NCBI RefSeq assembly: GCF_028462125.1
Contig: NZ_CP115468.1
Coordinates: 248,001 to 312,000, forward strand
Direction: 5' to 3'
DNA: 64,000 nt
Source of the DNA: Leptospira sp. GIMC2001
GTDB taxonomy: Bacteria > Spirochaetota > Leptospiria > Leptospirales > Leptospiraceae
Below, piece after piece: positions 29,901 to 38,052 of the stretch. Below the pieces are notes generated by a model. That model did no database searches. It was not told where the DNA came from and saw nothing but the letters and a program-made list of their open reading frames with translations. The translations under genes were made by a program, and so were the position numbers. Within the stretch, counting starts at the first letter, position 1. Each line of letters opens with the position of its first letter.

Positions 29901-30193
29901 ATTCGATCATATTGGTTGATTTTATTGAGCAAGAAATTAAGTCCGATATCGCAATTAAAACTGCCGTAATCAATGCAGGTTTGATTCGCTTTAGACCGAT
30001 GCTTCTTACAGCTGCAGCAGTTGTAGCTGGAGCTTTTATTATGTTGTTTGATCCAATTTTTAATGGGTTAGCTATTTCTTTGATGTTTGGTGAAGTAGCT
30101 GCAACTCTGTTAAGTAGATTTGCGGTACCCGTTTTGTACTATTGGTTTGTAGGTGAGAGTCGTTGGAGAGAGATTAGTTCATCGAATAAATAA
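26930..30193 (+). CDS. RND family efflux permease
   Basis: A 1087-residue protein with the twofold RND organisation: an N-terminal helix, a large periplasmic loop, a six-helix bundle, a second loop and a second bundle. The proton-relay aspartates are present in helix 4 (GILVDDAIVVVENIERH, near residue 437). The N-terminus reads KEEEPQISVPMIDIFIP, common in HAE/HME pumps. The substrate, drug or metal, is not clear. The preceding TolC gene and the upstream operator indicate a two-gene pump transcribed under stress control. The periplasmic adaptor must be encoded elsewhere or be absent. Confidence 0.9.
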   Translation: METNKKNKSSIGQSNSENELGFAGNLTNRFINSKLTPVLIVGSLLLGLLAVYFTPKEEEPQISVPMIDIFIPAPGFEPEEVERKVTEPIERAVWGLDGVEYVYSSSSPHFSLITVRFLVGQEVEPSLVKIHHKIMEVYGTLPSNVKAPKITSHTIDDVPFLTLTFSSKTRDDYSLRTEVAPLARELSSTPDLSKIELFGGRKRAIRVIVNATNSINYGIGILEIAEALKKNDIGIPAGKNWNETNVMDVEVQGRVSSAEDVRNIALAQRGGRIIRIRDIAEVADGPEERNKLSILYDKILDQKNTNNSSISNVFTERSAVSIVFSKRKGTNVVPLSQDLIERAKLFSTGLPDDVEFSVLRDYGSTAGDKSMELIEHLLIATFSVAALIAIWMGWRASAVVSIAIPVTLALTLAIYYFMGYTLNRVTLFALIFSIGILVDDAIVVVENIERHLKTYPKRSILQSTIAAVAEVGNPTILATFTVIAAILPMAFVRGLMGPYMKPIPVGASLAMILSLFIAFTVTPWAAARLLKKHNAEDENDTNHTSSIQKSKLDLIYIKVIDSLLTSKKKAVGFFILIGVLMAMSFSLVATKAVKVKMLPFDNKNEFQILLDFPTGSSRETSIELAKQLSQNILKNHNIEKVQIHSGESAPFSFSGMVKHTFLRNQEYMVDLQIVIIDKSERSDSSHEIIESLRPMVGEFAIKNKTIAKILEIPPGPPVLATLVTEIYGPDRATRRKVTQELLDIFAKESSVVDLDSSLRPGRERQVYSYNHGKGGLIGARADMVGYTGNYLFQENGLYTLKESKHPEEVFIDLAYDPVRRASSSPFRGQRIPSVESGYVEVESVLDSPKIVSSETLYRKNLKPVEYIFNEFIGSEEAPVYGMLKLTPNIQYETQTSDVPWNTSKPVVKWDGEWFITYEVFRDLGGAFAVVMLLIYVLVLSWFRSYTVPLIIMIPIPITLIGILPGHAILGSYFTATSMIGFIAGAGIIVRNSIILVDFIEQEIKSDIAIKTAVINAGLIRFRPMLLTAAAVVAGAFIMLFDPIFNGLAISLMFGEVAATLLSRFAVPVLYYWFVGESRWREISSSNK

Positions 30194-30242
30194 TCCTTGT
30201 TCATAGACTATAACAAATATAGTGTGTTGAGTGGAGAAATTC

Positions 30243-30500
30243 ATGAAAATATTTAGAGTTTTGATGCTAATAATACTCATTCTGTTCAATTTAAATTGTG
30301 AGTCTGAATCAAAGGATGATTTAATTTCCGGGATTCCGATTTCAGGAAATAAGAATATTGATCTGCTTATCTTAGCTCAGCTAGCTGCAAATGGCAATTG
30401 TCCAAATTTAATAACAGAATCAAACTCCTCATTCACATACTCTGATACTAGTTTTACTATATGTGGAAATAATCTTCAAATAGCGCGTTTCACAGTTTAA
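30243..30500 (+). CDS. Small hypothetical lipoprotein
   Basis: An 85-residue protein beginning MKIFRVLMLI with a lipobox (FNLNC). The start at 30243 has GTGGAG six bases before it; the upstream in-frame GTG at 30231 is part of that SD. After Cys it is acidic (ESESKDD) and then has a hydrophobic stretch (IDLLILAQLAANGNC), like other lipoproteins here. Two further Cys may pair. It is 50 bp after the RND gene and may be co-transcribed with it. Confidence 0.55.
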   Translation: MKIFRVLMLIILILFNLNCESESKDDLISGIPISGNKNIDLLILAQLAANGNCPNLITESNSSFTYSDTSFTICGNNLQIARFTV

Positions 30501-30626
30501 AATAACTTTTGTTAAAGAGTAGAGTAAGTAAAATTAATGATTTTAGGGATTTGAGTTATTGTGCAATTCATCGAATATTTCTATTAATATTGTTTTATAT
30601 TTATCAGATAAAAATTGTAATCTGGA

Positions 30627-31805
30627 TTAAAAGTTTGTTACGCAAAAAGTATAGTTAGGTGTAGATTTCAAGTTTCCTGCACCTGCTAGTTGTCCTGTTG
30701 CGGTCGCCAACCGGATCACATCTGTGTTTGTGTTCGGGTAAGTACTTGAACTATTGATTGATCCAGTACCTAGACCTGCTGAGAATAAAGACGCACCTTT
30801 TATATACGGCGCTGTAGCAGAAGTGAGATCAACTAATGTCTCTAGCTCATAAGCGTTTGGAAGTCTCCATGTTCTGCCGTCTAAATTTTTAGAATTGCAA
30901 TAGTTTAAGGCTTGGGCATAAGTATGAGTGTTTGCAGTTCCGACACAAGACACTGGGTCTTCACCATCAAGGCATTTTGTCCATAGCAATCCGTACAAAT
31001 TGTCCAGAATTGTTCCGTTGCCTAAGTCCGAGAGGGAATTTACTTTTGCGTCTCCTGAAACGCAACGAACGGGTCTTGTTCCAGTATTACCGCCTCCAGT
31101 CAAAGCCCAATTCACATAACCAAGCATAGATTCATATGTTACATTGATCGGATAATTATCGTTAACCCAATAATACCCACCTGCAAATGTATTTGGGAAA
31201 TTGGTCGCATCATTCCATTTATATGGAGTATATGGATTTACACAAGTAACACATGTGCTCCCTAAGTTATTAGCTGTCCAAACATTTCCCAATACATTAC
31301 CTGTCGTTATAATATCGGAAGGGAAATCAGCAGATGATTGCAATGAATTGAATGATCTATCGTGTCCAGCCATGATAAATCCATCTTGTCCTGAATGATC
31401 CGTTTCTTTACAAGTCTCCATATTATTGGAAATCAGATTGTAGCATTTATTTTGACCTGATTTCAGGATTGGATAAAAATACTGAGATTCGAAAACAGAA
31501 CTAGTGCTTCCATTACTTGACACTGCAATGGCTTTTATTATTTTCCCAGGAAATTGCTGATTTGGTAACAAAGGATTTGCATAAAGAGTAGAATTATTAG
31601 ATGGAGTGCTTCCATCTGTAGTATAATAAATTGATAAACCTTCGATATCAGTGGATAACGTTACTGTTCCATTATACAATAGAACCGAATTTCTAGCTGG
31701 ACTAAATGTGATATTTGCAGTTTCTGCCGTTTGAGTTGGAACGGACTGATTATTTTCTGAGGAGTTTCTATTTCGTGTCAGACTTATAATCAACTGAGAA
31801 TCCAA
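30627..31805 (-). CDS. DUF1566 protein with chitobiase C-terminal-type domain, leader disrupted
   Basis: The 392-residue frame has a CHB_HEX_C-like beta domain at residues 30-110 (IYYTTDGSTPSNNSTLYANP, then IKAIAVSSNG). A DUF1566/Lcl domain follows with several Cys and the motif LDGRTWRLPNAYELETLVD. Such proteins are normally exported lipoproteins in Leptospira, but this frame starts with TTG and has no signal peptide. A lipoprotein-like leader lies directly upstream in another frame (see next entry). It may be a recent frameshift mutant, a phase-variable gene, or contain sequence error. Confidence 0.65.
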   Translation of the reverse strand: MDSQLIISLTRNRNSSENNQSVPTQTAETANITFSPARNSVLLYNGTVTLSTDIEGLSIYYTTDGSTPSNNSTLYANPLLPNQQFPGKIIKAIAVSSNGSTSSVFESQYFYPILKSGQNKCYNLISNNMETCKETDHSGQDGFIMAGHDRSFNSLQSSADFPSDIITTGNVLGNVWTANNLGSTCVTCVNPYTPYKWNDATNFPNTFAGGYYWVNDNYPINVTYESMLGYVNWALTGGGNTGTRPVRCVSGDAKVNSLSDLGNGTILDNLYGLLWTKCLDGEDPVSCVGTANTHTYAQALNYCNSKNLDGRTWRLPNAYELETLVDLTSATAPYIKGASLFSAGLGTGSINSSSTYPNTNTDVIRLATATGQLAGAGNLKSTPNYTFCVTNF

Positions 31806-31876
31806 ATTGTTTTATCAATTTCAGGAAGATTGCAAGTCTGCGTAAGCGATAAAATTAATATAATTATAGATTTTTT
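31790..31876 (-). pseudogene. Out-of-frame lipoprotein signal for the DUF1566 gene
   Basis: On the minus strand a frame from 31876 reads KKSIIILILSLTQTCNLPEI and ends at a TGA at 31790. This is a good lipoprotein signal with Cys at 31832-31834, but it has no start codon: just upstream is TAA formed at an eight-A run (31871-31878). It is offset by one base from the main frame at 31805. Two small indels would join it to the DUF1566 protein. Confidence 0.45.
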
Positions 31877-31959
31877 TTATACAATTGGTTCGCTCAATTA
31901 TAAATGGTATTATATTCGCAATTTAAAATAATGTCAATAAATTGTTTTTCCTTTTGCGT

Positions 31960-33273
31960 TCAAATTGTAACAACTCGAGATGCTTTATTTCCTATACTGA
32001 TCGGTCGATTCTGACTATTTATAATTTGTTTTTTTGGATCGATTCCAGCATAATTGTAAATAGTTGATATTAGATCGCGAACGTGAATTGCAGTTGATCC
32101 TTTGGCTGGTTTTTCTCCCTTTTCATCGGTTTCGCCTATCACTTTACCTTTAGATATTTTGCCACCACCAACAAGAGTTGTCCATACTTTTGGATGATGG
32201 TCACGTCCATCACGAGTTCCAACATCAGGAGTTCTGCCAAATTCACTGGATAAGACAAACATAGTCTGCTGTAATAGTCCTAAGCCATCAAGATCCTGCA
32301 ATAATGCAGCAAGCCCTTGATCGGTATCGGACATAATTTTGGTTATTCTCGCTTTATTATTATCGTGAGTATCCCATCCACCAATACTGATCTGAATAAA
32401 CGGAACTTCTATTTCTGCTAGTCTTTTCGCAATCATAAATGATCTTGCCTGTACAGTTTGTCCATAACGAGTTTGAACTTTTTCTGGCTCTTGCATCCAA
32501 TCAAAGGCAATCGATTTTGCTGAGTCTCGAAATTCTTTTGCAGCGACGTACATACTGTCCCATCGATCCAGATTTAGAGAATGATTTTGATTTTGAAATT
32601 CTTCATTCATTGTTTCGAGAAAATTCTCTCGGCGATCCAATCTCTCTTTAGTGTATTTTCCCCAACTCGGTGTTAGGTTACTGAGCGGTTTGTTAGGATC
32701 TCCAATATGAAAACCTGCATGTGCTACACTAAGATATCCTGGGTCTCCAATTTTACCATTGCGAGTTCCCATTGTAACATATCTCGGGAAGTATGGACCA
32801 TCTTTTAGGTTTAAAGATTTTACATAAGAAACCATCGCTCCCATATGCGGAAGATCTGGAATTCCAATCGTTTCAGTTGATCGATAACCAGTATTGAGTA
32901 AATGCTGGGCCATTCCATGATCACCATCTTCACTATACGTTGTTCGCAGAACCGATAGTTTATTAAAAAACTTTGCAGTTTTCTGAAAAGGTTCAAGAAC
33001 AGATAATCCACGTATACTTGAGCTTACTTTAGAAAATTTGGAGTTCGCCTTTGGATCCAATGTGTCTACATGACTCATTCCTCCGTCCATGTTCACAAAT
33101 ATTATTGATTTGATGGGAGAGGGAAGTGATAAGTCCGATGATTTTGAATTCTTAGAATCCGCATTACGATAGCTTACCGCATTTAATAGATTAGGTGTTA
33201 ATGTAAGTCCAGCAAATAAACTTGCGGATGCTTGCAAAAATTCGAGTCGATTGAATTTATAATTAATTGACAT
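31960..33273 (-). CDS. DUF1501 family protein
   Basis: A 437-residue exported protein of the DUF1501 family (alkaline-phosphatase/sulfatase-like fold). Motifs include IFVNMDGGMSHVDTLDP near the N-terminus, GDHGMAQHLLNTGYR, ISIGGWDTHDNN and LSSEFGRTPDVGTRDGRDHH. The N-terminus NRLEFLQASASLFAGL resembles the Tat signal usual for the family, but with Arg-Leu in place of Arg-Arg. It overlaps the DUF1549 gene by 11 bp. Such pairs are abundant in Planctomycetes and unexplained. Confidence 0.88.
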   Translation of the reverse strand: MSINYKFNRLEFLQASASLFAGLTLTPNLLNAVSYRNADSKNSKSSDLSLPSPIKSIIFVNMDGGMSHVDTLDPKANSKFSKVSSSIRGLSVLEPFQKTAKFFNKLSVLRTTYSEDGDHGMAQHLLNTGYRSTETIGIPDLPHMGAMVSYVKSLNLKDGPYFPRYVTMGTRNGKIGDPGYLSVAHAGFHIGDPNKPLSNLTPSWGKYTKERLDRRENFLETMNEEFQNQNHSLNLDRWDSMYVAAKEFRDSAKSIAFDWMQEPEKVQTRYGQTVQARSFMIAKRLAEIEVPFIQISIGGWDTHDNNKARITKIMSDTDQGLAALLQDLDGLGLLQQTMFVLSSEFGRTPDVGTRDGRDHHPKVWTTLVGGGKISKGKVIGETDEKGEKPAKGSTAIHVRDLISTIYNYAGIDPKKQIINSQNRPISIGNKASRVVTI

Positions 33274-35086
33274 GTAAGAACTCCTGACTATTCAAAACTG
33301 CCCATACCCAATCCTGGATTACAGTACGTTCGAAATGGGCATCTCCTTTAGTTAAACTGGATTGAAGAATCATCTTTTCTTTTTCTGTTAAACCACGACC
33401 CAATAAAATTGTATTCACTTCTTCTAGAACTTTCTCCATCGATTTAGTAGCCGTAAAAGTTTTCATGGATTGAGAATCTTTTCCACCAAAATCCCAAGAA
33501 GCTTTGCCTGTGAGTCTTCCATTCATAAGTGTCAAAATCTGATCGATAGTAATTTCAGAATGGTCGTCAGATACATCAGTTCTTGCTCCTGATCCGAAGA
33601 CAGCGAGAAAATGATTGGGACGCACTGGTCGCTCAATTTCTGACGCAAACATTGTTTCATTTTTATCTTTATTCGGAACGCGAATTTCGCCAGTTCCTTT
33701 AAGATCTGGTTTTGAAGATCCAAATGGATTCAGTCGGCGCTCCGAAAACATCCACTTTGGTTGTTCGACTTCGAAGGTCCCTTTTACGATTGAATTCATC
33801 AATTGATCTGGATCCATTCTATTTGAAGGATAGAAGCTAATTGGTTTGTCCGATTCTTCTTTCATAATTGCATTTCTTCGCGAATATGCTTTTGAATTTA
33901 CTATATAATAAATTAGATATTTAATAGAGTGATTGTTATCTAGGAAAACTTGATCCAAATGAATCAATATAGGTTCGGCTTCCATTTTAGTATTTTTATT
34001 CCAATCGTCTTCAGGGGAAAAAAATGACCAACCCATCAATTCTTTCCATATCCGATTGATAATTACTTTTCTAAATCTTTGATTCTCCCGTGCAAGCAAC
34101 CAGTCGGCAAAAAGTTTTCTTCTATCTGTGTTAGCCTCTATGCTTGGAATTGTACCATCAAGAAATTTCGGAACAACCAAATCACCACCAGGCATATCAT
34201 CTTTAATTGGAAATCTAACACCTAATGATGGTTCATAGTATAATTTTGCATAGGTCAATTCGTGCTTTTTATTATAGGCATCTCTTTGTTCCTTGGACAT
34301 TTTGTTCCAATTTTCCTGATTCCAAGCATTGTTTCTTTCACGAACGGATTTTTGCATTTTTAGAGGGAGTCTTTCTATATCTTCGTTCGGAATGTTCTGA
34401 ATAGTTTCTCCTTTAAATTTATTCTCATCCCATGATGATGTTCGGTAGAACTGCTGACCGAAGAAAGCTGCGAGTGCATAATAATCACGTTGTGTAAAGC
34501 TTGGATCAAATTTATCATCATGACACCTAGCGCATCCAACTCTTTGCGCGTAAAAAACTCTTCCAACATATTCAGCAACCTGTAAAGGATCAGCAGCATC
34601 TCTACCATAAAAATGAACTGCTAGGTTTTTATCAGCGCTGCCACTAGCGGTAAGCATTTCTCTCACCATCGAATTATAAGGTTTATCATCATGAAGTGAA
34701 CTGGATAGATATTTGTAAAAGCCTCCGTACACTTCTTTTCTTCTATTGGTCTGTTCTCTAAACATTGAGGCAAATTTTATTCCCCAATATTCTGCGAATT
34801 CTGGACTTTTAAGATATCGAACCGTCGCATCACGAAATTTCTGCGGATCATTATCATTTGCATATGCTAAAGATTCACCGCCATCAGGGATTGTTCCCTT
34901 GATATTTAGAGAAAGCCTTCTAAGTAAAACTGGATCTTTGGCAGGTTCAATTGCGAAAGTAGAAATTCTTGAATATATTTTGTCTAGCTCCTCAGATTCA
35001 TAACTAACGGACTGGCTGCTCAATGCAATTACGTAGGTTAGGAGAGTTAGTACGGCGATCGAGAAATAAAAATAACGTATTCTCAT
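33263..35086 (-). CDS. DUF1549/DUF1553 domain protein
   Basis: The 607-residue protein has an N-terminal hydrophobic signal, then DUF1549 (LLRRLSLNIKGTIPD, FAEYWGIKFASMFREQ). A CxxCH-type motif follows (VGCARCHDDKFDP), which may bind heme or metal. The C-terminal DUF1553 part includes FADWLLARENQRFRKVIINR and RPNHFLAVFGSG. In Planctomycetes this protein is encoded with a DUF1501 partner, as here (11-bp overlap). The role is unknown; an export-linked function on complex polymers has been suggested for such families. Confidence 0.88.
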   Translation of the reverse strand: MRIRYFYFSIAVLTLLTYVIALSSQSVSYESEELDKIYSRISTFAIEPAKDPVLLRRLSLNIKGTIPDGGESLAYANDNDPQKFRDATVRYLKSPEFAEYWGIKFASMFREQTNRRKEVYGGFYKYLSSSLHDDKPYNSMVREMLTASGSADKNLAVHFYGRDAADPLQVAEYVGRVFYAQRVGCARCHDDKFDPSFTQRDYYALAAFFGQQFYRTSSWDENKFKGETIQNIPNEDIERLPLKMQKSVRERNNAWNQENWNKMSKEQRDAYNKKHELTYAKLYYEPSLGVRFPIKDDMPGGDLVVPKFLDGTIPSIEANTDRRKLFADWLLARENQRFRKVIINRIWKELMGWSFFSPEDDWNKNTKMEAEPILIHLDQVFLDNNHSIKYLIYYIVNSKAYSRRNAIMKEESDKPISFYPSNRMDPDQLMNSIVKGTFEVEQPKWMFSERRLNPFGSSKPDLKGTGEIRVPNKDKNETMFASEIERPVRPNHFLAVFGSGARTDVSDDHSEITIDQILTLMNGRLTGKASWDFGGKDSQSMKTFTATKSMEKVLEEVNTILLGRGLTEKEKMILQSSLTKGDAHFERTVIQDWVWAVLNSQEFLHVN

Positions 35087-35194
35087 ATTTGAAGATTCAG
35101 ATATCGCTCAAGATTTTGCAAGTTTAATTGAATTGAAATAAAGAGGCATTATTATTTTATTTAGATTCTAATTGAATAGAAATAAATAATTTGT

Positions 35195-35226
35195 AAATTG
35201 CCAGATTGATTCTGGCAATTTTTTTT
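35195..35226. terminator. Bidirectional-looking intrinsic terminator
   Basis: AAATTGCCAGA pairs with TCTGGCAATTT over a five-base loop. A run of eight T (35219-35226) follows on the plus strand; on the minus strand it lies just downstream of the peptidoglycan-binding gene and is followed by TTTACAAATTATT. Probably ends transcription of the gene at 35240. Confidence 0.7.
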
Positions 35227-35239
35227 ACTTTCTTTTTAC

Positions 35240-35503
35240 TCAGATCTCATCTGCGGCACTTGAGCCACTTCCTGTAAAGTATCCTTGCAGTCCTGCTGCC
35301 TTAACAGATGCTTCACCCAATTTCTGAGCTAGAACTGGAGCTGTTAGAGGTCCAACAATACCATCTGCTTTAACTCCAGCAGACTTCTGGAATGCTTTAA
35401 TCGCAGACTCTGTGTTAGGGCCTGATTTCCCATCGATTTTTCCTGGGCTAAAGCCGCAGATAGTCAATGCTTCTTGAACGCTTTTTACATCATATGTACT
35501 CAT
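35240..35503 (-). CDS. Small peptidoglycan-binding domain protein
   Basis: The 87-residue protein is a single PG_binding_1 domain: VQEALTICGFSPGKIDGKSG, then TESAIKAFQKSAGVKADGIVGP. No signal peptide is visible, so its location is puzzling; it may be exported by another route or work as a cytoplasmic module. AAGGAATT precedes the ATG. A terminator follows it. A lipoprotein gene lies 53 bp upstream in the same direction. Confidence 0.8.
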   Translation of the reverse strand: MSTYDVKSVQEALTICGFSPGKIDGKSGPNTESAIKAFQKSAGVKADGIVGPLTAPVLAQKLGEASVKAAGLQGYFTGSGSSAADEI

Positions 35504-35556
35504 TTTTAATTCCTTGTTTTTGTTTTATTTTATTTGATAAAAGTTTAAAGTGTAAA

Positions 35557-36003
35557 TTATTTTACACCGAATGCCGCAGACCATTTTGTATGTGCCGCAT
35601 TGAATGCACCTGGATCTTGCGAACCAATCGATGCAGCTAATTTTTTATATTTTTCCATAGCAGCATTCAGTCTTTGCTTTTCATCATCGGTTGCACCTTG
35701 TCCTGCTTCTTTTGCGGATTTAGCTTTTGCTCTTAGGCCATCAACGCTAACAGCTGAAAGAATTTTTTCTAGTTCACGAGCTGCAGCTGCTGGGTCATTT
35801 GAATTGGATTCTAGTCCTGCAATCCCTGCTTCAAATACAGTTATTAAGTTTTGTGCTGGTGATCCACTAAGGTCAAAAGTTGGCAATGATTCTACCGAAG
35901 AATCTTTAGATTCAGTATCCCCACCTTTATCTTTCTTACAATTCGCGAATGCTGCTACTAGCAAGATTGCTAAAATATAAATTGATTTTTTTGTTAGTTT
36001 CAT
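35557..36003 (-). CDS. Small hypothetical lipoprotein
   Basis: A 148-residue protein with a lipobox (AAFANC) followed by KKDKGGDTESKDSS, a hydrophilic tether. The rest is Ala/Lys/Glu-rich and helical (AAARELEKILSAV, DDEKQRLNAAMEKYKKLAAS). Similar short helical lipoproteins are common in Leptospira; no function is assigned. GAGAGGAT precedes the ATG. It is followed by the peptidoglycan-binding gene, which suggests a cell-wall association. Confidence 0.65.
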   Translation of the reverse strand: MKLTKKSIYILAILLVAAFANCKKDKGGDTESKDSSVESLPTFDLSGSPAQNLITVFEAGIAGLESNSNDPAAAARELEKILSAVSVDGLRAKAKSAKEAGQGATDDEKQRLNAAMEKYKKLAASIGSQDPGAFNAAHTKWSAAFGVK

Positions 36004-36104
36004 ATGTATCCTCTCTTTACAATAAAGTGAAGGATTTCAAATCAGAGAGGAGGTGGCAAGAAATTTATAAATATTCATTAAAATCGAGAAAAAAATTGAT
36101 AAAA

Positions 36105-36176
36105 TCGGAGTGACCGGATTTGAACCGGCGACCCCTTGCCCCCCAGACAAGTGCGCTACCGCTGCGCTACACCCCG
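36105..36176 (-). tRNA. tRNA-Pro(GGG)
   Basis: A 72-nt cloverleaf can be folded by eye on the minus strand: acceptor CGGGGTG/CACTCCG, D stem GCGC/GCGC, anticodon stem CTTGT/GCAAG with loop CTGGGGG (anticodon GGG), and T arm GCCGG-TTCAAAT-CCGGT. The discriminator is A. CCA is not encoded; ATTTT follows. Confidence 0.93.
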
Positions 36177-36566
36177 TGATTTATCATATCCAGGTTTCTT
36201 GATTCATGCGCCGAGTCAAGGCTTAATCAGAAGGATTTGTTCATTGTAAAATCGATGGAATTAATTATAATATAATTTATAAAAAAGTAATAATCATACA
36301 TATTTGATCTAGAAATGGACTAAATTAATGAATTAGCGATTGAATTCAATTTTACCATTTAATATAAATTAGATGGTTGTTGAATTGATTTTTAGAAAAC
36401 GTTAAGTTGAAGTATAAATACATATTTAAAATATTTCAATATTTGAATTGGATTTTCGATATCATAGATTTTGATTTGCTATTTTGTAAAAAGATACAAA
36501 AGAATTCTACGTTTATTCCTATTGTATTGTTTCGAATTGATTGTGGAAGTGAGAAGGTTCTCTAGA
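36177..36566. other. AT-rich non-coding region upstream of tRNA-Pro
   Basis: About 390 bp, very AT-rich. No coding frame, repeat or strong hairpin was found. It must contain the tRNA promoter. Confidence 0.5.
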
Positions 36567-37085
36567 CTAGTGACTTAGTGCGGGTTGTCTGCTAGGATCT
36601 GGCATAAGAAAATCAGGAGATACTGACCAGAGAAGTTGTCCTTTGCTAAACTTTTCTTTTGGTACATTCACTGCAATCGATGTTCCTGGAGTAAAAAGAA
36701 GACTATTTGTAAAAGCAGACTCTCCAAGAAGCTTTGCCGCAAAGTATGTAATATCTGGATTGTGGCCGACAATTACAATTGCATCTGAATTAGAATAGTC
36801 ACAGAGTTGAGGCAAAAGATTGCAACAATCCATACCAGCAGAAATTTCTTCAGCAGAGACCATATGTTCTTCTAAATGCAGTTCTTCAGCTAGGATAAGA
36901 GCGGTTTTCTTAGTTCTTTCGAAAGGGCTATGATAGATCTGGCTGATCTTGATATGAGAATTGCGGATAAAACTTCCAATCTTATGGATGTCCTCGGTTC
37001 CTTTCGCCGTGAGCTTCCGTCTGCGGTCACTACCAGCAATCGAAACATCCTCAGCTTCCCCGTGCCTAACGAGAATGATCTTCAT
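36567..37085 (-). CDS. SixA-type phosphohistidine phosphatase
   Basis: Begins MKIILVRHGEAED, the histidine-phosphatase RHG motif of SixA, followed by FERTKKTA and IVGHNPDITYFA with the second catalytic His. At 172 residues it is of normal length. SixA removes phosphate from phosphohistidine proteins. An upstream in-frame TTG at 37145 with AAAGGA would add 20 residues (MELLLNFALHQ...), but family members start at the MKIILVRHG Met. It is divergent from rppH, about 100 bp away. Confidence 0.85.
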   Translation of the reverse strand: MKIILVRHGEAEDVSIAGSDRRRKLTAKGTEDIHKIGSFIRNSHIKISQIYHSPFERTKKTALILAEELHLEEHMVSAEEISAGMDCCNLLPQLCDYSNSDAIVIVGHNPDITYFAAKLLGESAFTNSLLFTPGTSIAVNVPKEKFSKGQLLWSVSPDFLMPDPSRQPALSH

Positions 37086-37188
37086 GTTATTTCTATTCGA
37101 CGGAAGCATTCTCTGATGCAAAGCAAAATTTAATAGTAATTCCAAAAATTTCCTTTCTATTCTCTGAGTCTGGAAGAAATTTTGGATT

Positions 37189-37836
37189 GTGTCAAAACAG
37201 TCTAACCCAAGGAAATCTTCCCAATCATCACAAGATGCTCTGAATAAGCCATTTCGTCCGAATGTCGGGATGGTTGTGTTTAATTCTCAAGGATTGGTTC
37301 TTGCGGGAGAGAGATTAAAATTTATTGGCTCATGGCAATTTCCTCAAGGAGGAATTGATGATGGAGAAGATCCGAAAAATGCTGCTAATCGTGAGCTATA
37401 CGAAGAAGTTGGAATTCGAGTAGATACGAATTTCGATTATCAATCAAAAGTCGAACAACAGTCGAACAGTTCAAAAATTATCCATATCAGCAAATCGTTG
37501 TTAAATGAGAGATCGCCTGAACTTATGTCACACGCGATTTTGGTATATGAATTCCCGATTTGGATATCTTATGATTTTCCTTCAGATCTTAAATTGAAGG
37601 GAAAAATGAAAAAATATCGAGGACAGACTCAGAAGTGGTTCTTGTATTTCTGGGATCATCCGGAATCAGATTGTTCATTGGATCATCATGAAAAAGAATT
37701 TGAGGAAGTTCGCTTTTTGTCATGGGATAAAGTTGTGGAATCAATTGTTCCTTTTAAGAAAGAAATCTATGTAAGCCTTGAGAAAGAATTTGTTCCGATC
37801 ATTGAGGACTTTTTGCTTCAATATAACAAAAGTTAA
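37189..37836 (+). CDS. rppH: RNA pyrophosphohydrolase (Nudix)
   Basis: A 215-residue Nudix protein. The Nudix box reads GGIDDGEDPKNAANRELYEE, preceded by VGMVVFNSQGLVLAGERL and SWQFPQ, typical of RppH. The C-terminal part has YRGQTQKWFLYFW, also an RppH feature. RppH removes pyrophosphate from mRNA 5' ends to start decay; related enzymes cut dinucleoside polyphosphates. It is about 40 residues longer than the E. coli protein owing to an N-terminal tail and an insert. The start is GTG. Confidence 0.85.
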   Translation: MSKQSNPRKSSQSSQDALNKPFRPNVGMVVFNSQGLVLAGERLKFIGSWQFPQGGIDDGEDPKNAANRELYEEVGIRVDTNFDYQSKVEQQSNSSKIIHISKSLLNERSPELMSHAILVYEFPIWISYDFPSDLKLKGKMKKYRGQTQKWFLYFWDHPESDCSLDHHEKEFEEVRFLSWDKVVESIVPFKKEIYVSLEKEFVPIIEDFLLQYNKS

Positions 37837-38001
37837 ACTTTTTTAATTATTCTTTCGAGCAGTTATAAAATTTTCGATTTCCATCATGGGAAGGAAAAGT
37901 GGACACTCGGTAGAAAATTTGCCGATCGTTTTGGTGGTCATAATAAAATAAAAGATTTGTTAGCTTATATTCCTGATTTTCGGATTAAGATTTTCCAATA
38001 A
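37837..38001 (+). other. Possible coding remnant after rppH
   Basis: Directly after the rppH stop, in the same frame, 54 codons are open and end at TAA (37999-38001). They encode a protein-like tail (KEKWTLGRKFADRFGGHNKI, then LLAYIPDF). There is no start codon. It could be a gene fragment, a read-through extension or chance. Confidence 0.25.
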
Positions 38002-38052
38002 AAGGAAAATTCCGAAGAATTTATAACGAGAAACTCAATATTAAATTTGCAG

